From: Dastarcus helophoroides
Lineage: Eukaryota; Arthropoda; Insecta; Coleoptera; Bothrideridae
DNA length: 64,000 bases
Assembly: GCA_028583605.1 (NCBI GenBank)
Contig: CM053335.1
Location: 14,043,053-14,107,052, forward strand
Direction: 5' to 3'
The first letter of the stretch is position 1, and each line of letters opens with the position of its first letter. Position numbers and translations under genes: made by a program. Under the pieces are notes generated by a model. That model did not search any database, had not been told where the DNA came from, and worked only from the letters and a program-made list of their open reading frames with translations. This document shows positions 57,641 through 64,000 of the stretch, one piece after another.

Positions 57641-59669
57641 TGTAAGAAACAGAGAAGGTGAGGAAGAAGAGGAAGAAGAGAAAGAAGAAAAAGAAGAGAA
57701 GAAGAAGAAGAGAAAGAAGAGAAGAAGAAGAAGAGAAAGAAGATGAGAAGAAGAAGAGGAAGATGAAGAGGAAAAAGAAGACTAAGAAAAAAGGAGGATA
57801 AGAAAAATAATAAAAACAAGAAGAAGAAGAAGAAAAGGAATAATAAGAAGAAGGTGAGGAATAAGAAGAAGAAGGTGAGGTGGAAGAGGACGAAAAGGAA
57901 GAAGAGAAGAACAAGGGGAAGAAAAGAAGGAAGAGGAAGAAGAAGAATAAGAGGAAGAAGAATAGGAAGAAGAGGAAGAAGAAAAGAAGAATAATAATAA
58001 GAAGAAAAAGAATAATAGAAAGAAGAGGAGAAAAAGAAGGGGAAGAAGAGGAAGGAGAAGAGGAAGAAAAAGAATAAGAAAAAGAAGAAGGTAAGGAATA
58101 AGAAAAAAAAGGTGAGGAACAAGAGAAAAAGAGGATAAGAAAAAGGGAAAAAAGAGGAAGAAGAAGAGGAAGAAAAGGAAGAAGAGAAAGAAGGAGAGGA
58201 GAAGAAGGGGAAGAAAAGAAAGAAGAGGAAGAAGAGGAAAAAGAGGAAGAAGAGGAAGAAAAGGAAGAGAAAGAAGAAGAAGAAAAAAAGAAGAATAATA
58301 AGAAAAAAAGAATAAGAGAAAGAAGAGGAGAAGAAGAAGGGGAAGATGAGGAAGAAAAAAAGGAAAAAGAAGAAGATGAAGAGGTAGAAGAGGAAGAAGA
58401 AGAATAAGATGAATAAGAAAAAGAAGAAGAAGAAGAAGAAAAAACAATAAAAATAAGATGGAGGAGAAGAAAAAGAAGAAGAAGGTAAGGGATAAGAAAA
58501 AGAAGGTGAGGAAGAAGAGAAAGAAGACAAGAAAAAGGGGAAAAAGAGGAAGAAGAGGAAGAAGAAGAGATATAAAAGGAAGAAGAGGAAGAAGACTAAG
58601 AAAAAGAAGAAGAATAAAAAAAATAAAAATAAGAAGAAAAAGAATAAGAAGGTGAAGAATAAGAAGAAAAAGGTGAGGAATAAGAAGAAGAAGGTGAGGA
58701 AGAAGAGGAAGAAGAAACAAAAGAGGATAAGAAGAGGAGAAGAAGGGAAAGAAAAGAAAGAAGAGGAAAAAGAACAATAGGAGGAAGAAGAAGAAGAAAT
58801 GGAGGAAGAAGAGAAAGAAGAGGAAGAGGAAGAAGATTAAAAAAAGAAGAATAAGAAGAAGAAAAAAAATAAGAGAAAGATGAGGACAAGAAAAAGGGGA
58901 AGAAGAGGAAGAAGATGAAGAGGAAGAAAAATAAGAAAAAGAAGAATAAGAAACAGAATAAAAATAAGAAGAAGAAACAGAATAAAAATAAGAGGAAGAA
59001 GGAGAAGAAAAAGAAGAAGGTGAGGAAGAAGAGAAAGAAAAGAATAAAAAGGGGAAGAAGAGGAAGAAGAAGAGGAAGAAAAGAAAGAAGAGTAGAATAC
59101 GAAAAGGAGAAGAAGAAGCGCGGAAGAAGGGGAAGAAGAGGAAGAAGAAGAAGATGAAGAGGAAGAATAGGAAGAAGAATAAGAAATTGATGAATAAGGA
59201 TAAGAAACAGAATAAAAATAAGAAGGAGAAGAAGGAGAAGAAAAAGAAGAAGATGAATAAGAAAAAGAAAAAGGTAAGGAAAAAGAAGAAGGTGAGGAAG
59301 AAGAGAAAGAAGAGAAGAAAAAGGGAAAGAAGAGGAAGAAGAGGAAGAAGAAGAGGAAGAAAAGGAAGAAGAAGAAGAGAAGGAAAAAAGGGGAAGAAGA
59401 GGAAGAAGAAGAATAAGGGAAAGAAGAAGAAGAGGAAGAAGAAAAATAAGAATAAGAAGAATAAAAAAGAAGAAGAATAAGAAGAATAAGAAGAAGAGAA
59501 AGATAAGGAGAAGAAGAAGGGGGAAAAGAGGAAAAAAAAGAAGAAGAGGAAGAAGAAAAGGAAAAAGAAGAGGAAGAAGAAGAGGAAGAAAAAGAGGAAG
59601 AAGATGAAGAAGAAGAGGAGGAAGAAGAGGAAGACGAAGAGGAAGAAGAAGAAGAAGAAGAAGAAGAGA
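57641..59669. repeat. ~2-kb polypurine tract (GAA/GAAGAG-rich)
   Basis: The plus strand is almost free of pyrimidines for about 2 kb, made of GAAGAAGAGGAAGAAAAAG-like text with T only in sparse AATAAG/GATGAAG words. The 65-394-codon frames here (K/R/E-rich plus, F/L/S-rich minus) are composition artefacts. It begins with AACATTGTAAGAAAC, like the purine tracts of the tandem units at 56.1-57.4 kb, so it is the expanded tract of the last unit. Confidence 0.95.
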
Positions 59670-59979
59670 ATCTAAGTCAGGGTTTGTTAACCTGTGGACC
59701 GTGGGCCTCTTGGGGGCCCGAAGCATGAGTGTTAAAGGTCGGTGGCTGTCTGCGATGGATTTTTTTAAAATCATGACCACCTATTTATTGGTACGATAGG
59801 ACACAATTTGCTAACAGGAAGATCACATTCGCTCAACAAGATTGAACTTGTGATCTTTAAGCTTCTTTTTGATGGCCAGGTTGGAATGATCAATTTTTTT
59901 TTAGTGATCACTTTTTTTTAATGACGAATATCCAGAGAGGGTCCTCGATTACCAAAGGTTATAAAACCCCGACTTAAAT
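59670..59979. mobile_element. hAT-like MITE, 294 bp
   Basis: Left end CAGGGTTTGTTAACCTGTGG (59678). The right end CCAAAGGTTATAAAACCCCG (to 59971) is an inverted match at most positions. Flanking 8-mers ATCTAAGT and ACTTAAAT agree at 5 of 8, consistent with an old hAT target duplication. No transposase. Confidence 0.6.
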
Positions 59980-60040
59980 GAACAATCTCGGTTTCAATCA
60001 ATTTCAAATAAATTTTAAAGTGTAGTAAAGTTAAAAATAT

Positions 60041-60125
60041 GTGATCAGCGACTGGGAGTCGAACCCAGGATCTTCATGTTACTGGCCAGGCTCCTAACCA
60101 TGGAACCATCTCCACTACTACTCCC
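60041..60125 (-). mobile_element. tRNA-derived SINE-like fragment with a perfect B box
   Basis: On the minus strand: an A box-like TGGTTAGGAGC (60090-60100) and B box GGTTCGACTCC (60055-60065), separated by 24 bases, then CAGTCGCTGATCACAT. A tRNA cloverleaf is only partly formed, so a SINE head or tRNA pseudogene is likelier than a working tRNA. Confidence 0.6.
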
Positions 60126-60620
60126 AACTCTGCACAGTCACTTCACATAACGCACTCTCGATATCTGCTGTTTGCTACAAAACACTTCACATAACGTACT
60201 CTCGATATCTGTTGTATGCTACAAAAGCATCTATTTTAATGACAAGTATAAAAGTAGAACTTCTTGCGTATTTTTTTTAATCATGACAGTTCCAGTCTAA
60301 ATATGTAGTGGTGTAAACAACAGATTGAACTAATTTCTCGGTCAGTTAATTCATGTTGAAAGTCTTCGCCACGTCGTGACACTTTATTTATTATTTTTAG
60401 CGAGTAATTGCGTCAAATTGTCTAAAAGTGCTACCCGAACGAAGGAACGAAGTAAATCGTTCAACGTCCACGGTTTTTGGCAAATATTCAAGAGCTTACG
60501 CGGCTGGAATAGCTGAGCTTTGTTCCAAATTAAAAAGAGAATCGTTTCTCCATTAACGAAGCTTTTAGCCTTATTATGGGATGAAGCGCGAAAGACTAAA
60601 GTGTTTACTACAGACTAACT
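60126..60620. other. Apparently single-copy stretch
   Basis: A 37-38-bp direct duplication (CACTTCACATAACGCACTCTCG and its copy CACTTCACATAACGTACTCTCG) lies at 60140-60225. No gene. Confidence 0.45.
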
Positions 60621-60689
60621 TGTTTTCAAATTACTTTCGATTGGCGACGTAGATTTTTTTTTATTACCTCATTATATTTTAATAAAAAT

Positions 60690-61140
60690 TTTATTTTATT
60701 AAAAATACTAGAACGAAATATTTCGAAATGTAAAAGTTTTTTCTCAAATTTTTGTTTCAAGATAAAGTTTGTAGCGTAAAAAGTTTGTAGTTTTGAAAAA
60801 CAATTCGAAATCTTTGTAAAATAAAATTTGAGAGAAATGTCGAAAATCACAGATACATCAAACGATAAATAAAACGGTATTTTGTAAAAAAAATATTTTA
60901 GAGAAAAGTCGAAGTTTCGAGATGATACAATTCTTTGAATGTTTGTTTCAAGATAAAGTTTATAACGAAAAAAGTTTGTAGTTTTGAAAAACAATTCGAA
61001 ATCTTTGTAAAATAAAATTTGAGAGAAATGTCGAAAATCATAGATGACATCAAACGAAAAATAAAAGAGTATTTTGTAAACAAATATTTTAGAGAAAAGT
61101 CGATATTTCGAGATAATACAATTCTTTGAATTTTTCTTCT
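60690..61140. repeat. 191-bp tandem duplication
   Basis: AAGTTTGTAGTTTTGAAAAA at about 60781 and 60972, with shared flanks AGAGAAAAGTCGA and TACAATTCTTTGAAT. Two full units and the start of a third. Minus-strand frames are derived from it. Confidence 0.85.
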
Positions 61141-61324
61141 AAACTGAATTTTTTTTCTAAACTGAATTTTTCTTCTAGACACTTTTCCGGAATAAAATAA
61201 AAATTTATAGATTTTTTTATAAATATTTTCACTAACAGAGCTGGAATTTTGAAAAGATATCCTGAAATTTCTCTACAGAAATTTTTGGAAAATGGAAATT
61301 TTTGTAGACCTGTATTTTGATTAA

Positions 61325-61525
61325 TTGAAATACAAATCTTGTCCTCTGAAACCAAGAAATATTAAAAAACCCATCAAAGGTTGCTCTATCTCTCTGAAGA
61401 TGATAGCTTGGCTATCGAAACGCGTTAGAGCAACCTTTGTTGTGTTTTTGAATCTTTTTTAGTTTCAGGGGACAAGATTTGTACTTCAATTTTTGAAGAT
61501 AACCAAGCACCAGTCCATACCACCA
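61325..61525 (+). repeat. Family A element, single hammerhead-like unit, best inverted arms
   Basis: The left arm is TTGAAATACAAATCTTGTCC, then CAAAGGTTGCTCTA. The right arm is TAGAGCAACCTTTG, GGGGACAAGATTTGTACTTC, then the terminus GAAGATAACCAAGCACCAGT. The 14-bp inner arms (61375-61388 and 61426-61439) are perfectly complementary and flank the catalytic core directly. Confidence 0.82.
61375..61439 (+). ncRNA. Family A hammerhead-like fold with extended stem I
   Basis: CAAAGGTTGCTCTA, TCTCT, CTGAAGA (61394-61400), T, GATAG-CTTGG-CTATC, GAA, ACGCGT, T (61426), AGAGCAACCTTTG. Stem I can use either the adjacent CTCT or, with the five-base TCTCT as a bulge, the full perfect inner arms. This is the clearest evidence that the arms and core form one RNA fold. 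Confidence 0.55.
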
Positions 61526-62424
61526 AAACTTATTTTGAAATATAGCTAAAATTACTAGTACGAGGGCAAATTTCCTGTTTCTTAAAACGTCTATTAAATT
61601 CCATCAAATTGCCAATTTAAAGGAATCCATACACCTCAGGATTGCTAACTGATAACTAATCCACATTACTGCTCAATTTGATCATTTGAACCAAATAAAA
61701 GTATCAGTGTCGATTTGAATCTCAATGCAGATGACGTCGATGCATCTTTTGCTAATCTTTTTAGATTAGTGCCCTTGAAAATGCCAGTTCTGCTGGCGAA
61801 ATACGTATCGCGTAATTATTTATTTAATTGCCGATGTAGTAAAGGGGTGAAACCTTCTTTGGACCAAATAAAAGTGATGTAGCATTTATCGAAACCACTA
61901 ATTCTAAAAGGAATGCTAACGTGTCCCCTATAAGCCTAGACCTTGATAGCAGTAATTTATAAAGATTGCCCCATGGGCTGCATCAAAATTCCTCCACCAG
62001 CACCAATTATGACGCCATTTATTCGACCCCAGACGGAATAAATCTTATCAACAATGATTCGATAATAGAGGTCCCACCATTAAAGAGTTTCCTAACCACA
62101 TTTTTATCTCGCAACGTTTAGAAAACTTAAAAAGTAGACAGTGACCTAGCGTTCTTATTCATCACGGGGGAAGTGCACCCGTGGGGCGCAAACACAATTT
62201 CATCGTATTTCAAAACATCGAAATAAACGGCGTTGTTTCTTATCAGCAGCATTTTGTTTCGACTCACTTTTTGATTAAAAAAGTTTTCGCATTTCCAGGC
62301 GTTTCCGTCTCATTTATCACGTAAATTATCTCATTGTTTTTGCAATCATAAAATCTACCAATTAAATTAAAGGGAGCTTTGTAATTGGAGATTAATGAAC
62401 TGCTTTGTAGCCGCTTGTGGTCGG
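61526..62424. other. Single-copy stretch, possible conserved non-coding DNA
   Basis: 62140-62400 has balanced composition, few repeats and homeodomain-like CAATTAAATTAA words. No gene-like frame. Confidence 0.4.
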
Positions 62425-64000
62425 ATTTTCATGCAAAAACTACATTTTGTTGTGGACGGATTTTTGTGCCAACTTGTGGTCGGAATTTTACGCAAAATTG
62501 TCACTCCGCGTGACCGGATTGTTATGCAAAAAAGTATGTAATTTCTTGTGATGTACAGATAAAGTACTGAAGATGTATTTCATTTTTAATTGGGATTTTA
62601 GGAGAAAATTTATAAAAACAACCAAAAAGCATTTTTTTTTTCAATTCTAAACTACATTTCTAGGTATTATTTTTCAATACCTCCAAAAACTAACAGCAGT
62701 TTGCGCTTAGTCAGTTTTGAAAATTTCCAAATTAATTAAACTTTCTGCACAAAAAACCGGAAGTTTTTATAAAGAATGACTTTTTCTCATAAATCTACAA
62801 ATAAAAAGGAAACCCACGAAGTCTATCGCGAGGAAACCCCTCTTCAGTGGCGCATCTCGGGGCACTTTGTACGTAGATAACTTTCATGCAAATATTTGAA
62901 TTGGAAGTCGGATTTTTATGCAAAAATTCCAAGTAACTGTCGACGGACGTTTATGCAAAAATTCCACATAACTCTGGATGGATTTTTATGCAAAAGTTCC
63001 AAATAATTGTGGACGGATTTTTATGCAAAAATTCCTTATAACTGTCGACGGATTTTTATGCAAAAATTCCAAATAACTGTGGGCGGATTTTATGCAAAAG
63101 TTCTAAATAGCTGTAGACGGATTTTTATGCAAACATTCCAAATAAGTGTGGACGGATTTTATGCAAAAATTTTAAATAACTGTGGACGGATTTTTACACA
63201 AACAACGTTTCTATTTATACTAATTTCTATAGACATGGTCTCACGTAATCATTGCCGGATTTACATGTAGAAACAATAATTTTTCATTGGTATCGTCGAA
63301 GGGATGATTAATGCAATGATTATACAAAAATTCCACATAACTGTGGATGGATTTTTAAGCAAAAGTTCCAAACAACTGTGGACGGATTTTTATGCAAAAA
63401 TTCCTCATAACTAGACGGATTTTTATGCGAAAATTCCAAATAACTGGAGGCGGATTTAATGCAAAAGTTCTAAATAGATGTAGATGGATTTTTATGCAAA
63501 AATACCAAATAATTGTGGACAGACTTTATGCAAAAATGTCGAATAACTGTGAGCTGATTTTTGCACAAAAAACTTTTCTATTTATGTTAAATTCTACAGA
63601 CACGTTCTCGCGTCATCATTATTGGATTTACATGCAGAAACGATACTTTTTTATTGATATCGTCGAAAAGATGATTAATGCAATGATTATGCAAATATTC
63701 CACCTAACTCTTGATAGATTTTTATGCAAAAGTTCCAAATAATTGTGGACGGATTTTTATGCAAAAATTCCAAGTAACTGTCGACGGATTTTTATGCAAA
63801 AATTCCAAGTAATTGTCGCCGTATTTTAACGCAAAAATTCCACATAACTGAATGAATTTTTATGCAAAAGGTTCAAATAACTGTGGACGGATTTTTATGC
63901 AAAAATTCCTCATAACTGTGGACGGATTTTTATGCAAAAATGCCTCAACTGCTGACGGATTTTTATGTAAAAGTTCCAAATAACTGTAGACGGTTTTTTA
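62425..64000. repeat. 35-bp minisatellite block 2, running off the window
   Basis: Same unit as block 1 at 54 kb. A few diverged units at 62425-62530 precede a 350-bp unique gap, and the main array starts near 62880. The shared spacer (TCTATTTATACTAATTTCTA...ATCGTCGAAGGGATGATTAA) occurs twice, at 63196-63326 and 63564-63700, giving a higher-order period of about 368 bp. Confidence 0.93.

Noticed and set aside
57504..59780. Long open frames up to 394 codons rich in L/F/S (minus) or K/R/E (plus)
   Set aside because: The tract has almost no pyrimidines on the plus strand, so stops are rare in several frames; there is no domain, and the frames overlap on both strands.
60041..60125. Functional tRNA gene
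   Set aside because: The boxes are good but the acceptor and anticodon stems do not close convincingly; a SINE head or pseudogene fits better.

Overview
The window looks like nuclear DNA of an arthropod, most likely an insect. It is AT-rich and has no operons, Shine-Dalgarno-like spacing or dense ORFs. It is full of tandem satellites, foldback elements, tRNA-derived SINE-like pieces and hAT- and Tc1-like relics. I found no intact protein-coding gene. The longer open frames are translations of simple repeats (TGGA, GAA, GGGA) or chance frames. The stretches between repeats look like intergenic or intronic DNA.

Layout: 1-4 kb, mixed sequence with a foldback and decayed Tc1-like transposase; 4-11.3 kb, A-rich degenerate repeats around a ~129-bp satellite (satellite B); 13.6-19.0 kb, a second satellite (C, alternating ~171/~128-bp units) enclosing another block of B; 19-23 kb, mostly single-copy with copies of a GCGCCATCT-type interspersed repeat; 23.0-27.2 kb, two tandem 89-bp ribozyme-like arrays flanking a third block of satellite B; 28-33 kb, MITEs and minisatellites, including a hAT-type element with ~1 kb of (TGGA)n inside; 34.8-35.2 kb, a foldback carrying two facing hammerhead folds; 36.1-39.6 kb, a 3.5-kb array built on CACGTGACCTTGA; 40-45.3 kb, mixed sequence, a 0.4-kb duplication and a 17-bp minisatellite; 45.3-50.6 kb, A/T-rich degenerate repeats with a 274-bp array; 51-52 kb, an 11-bp array with higher-order structure; 54-55.7 and 62.4-64 kb, a 35-bp minisatellite; 56.1-59.7 kb, three tandem ~0.5-kb units that run into a 2-kb polypurine tract.

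The most interesting content is two unrelated sequence families that each carry a hammerhead-ribozyme-like core with a six-base palindromic stem III. Family B is the ~129-bp satellite read on the minus strand, plus the 35-kb foldback. It shows CUGANGA, a stem II hairpin, GAA, ACCGGU and a cleavable U-H, with the variable core position (N7) varying between units. Family A is an 89-bp unit, in one to three tandem copies, flanked by long inverted arms. Its core is CUGAAGA, stem II, GAA, ACGCGU, U, and one stem II base pair covaries between copies. Palindromic short stem III is what is known from hammerheads of Penelope-like elements, retrozymes and some animal satellites, which act as dimers. No reverse transcriptase or GIY-YIG endonuclease is visible here, so these would be non-autonomous or residual copies. 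Catalytic activity is inferred from sequence only.
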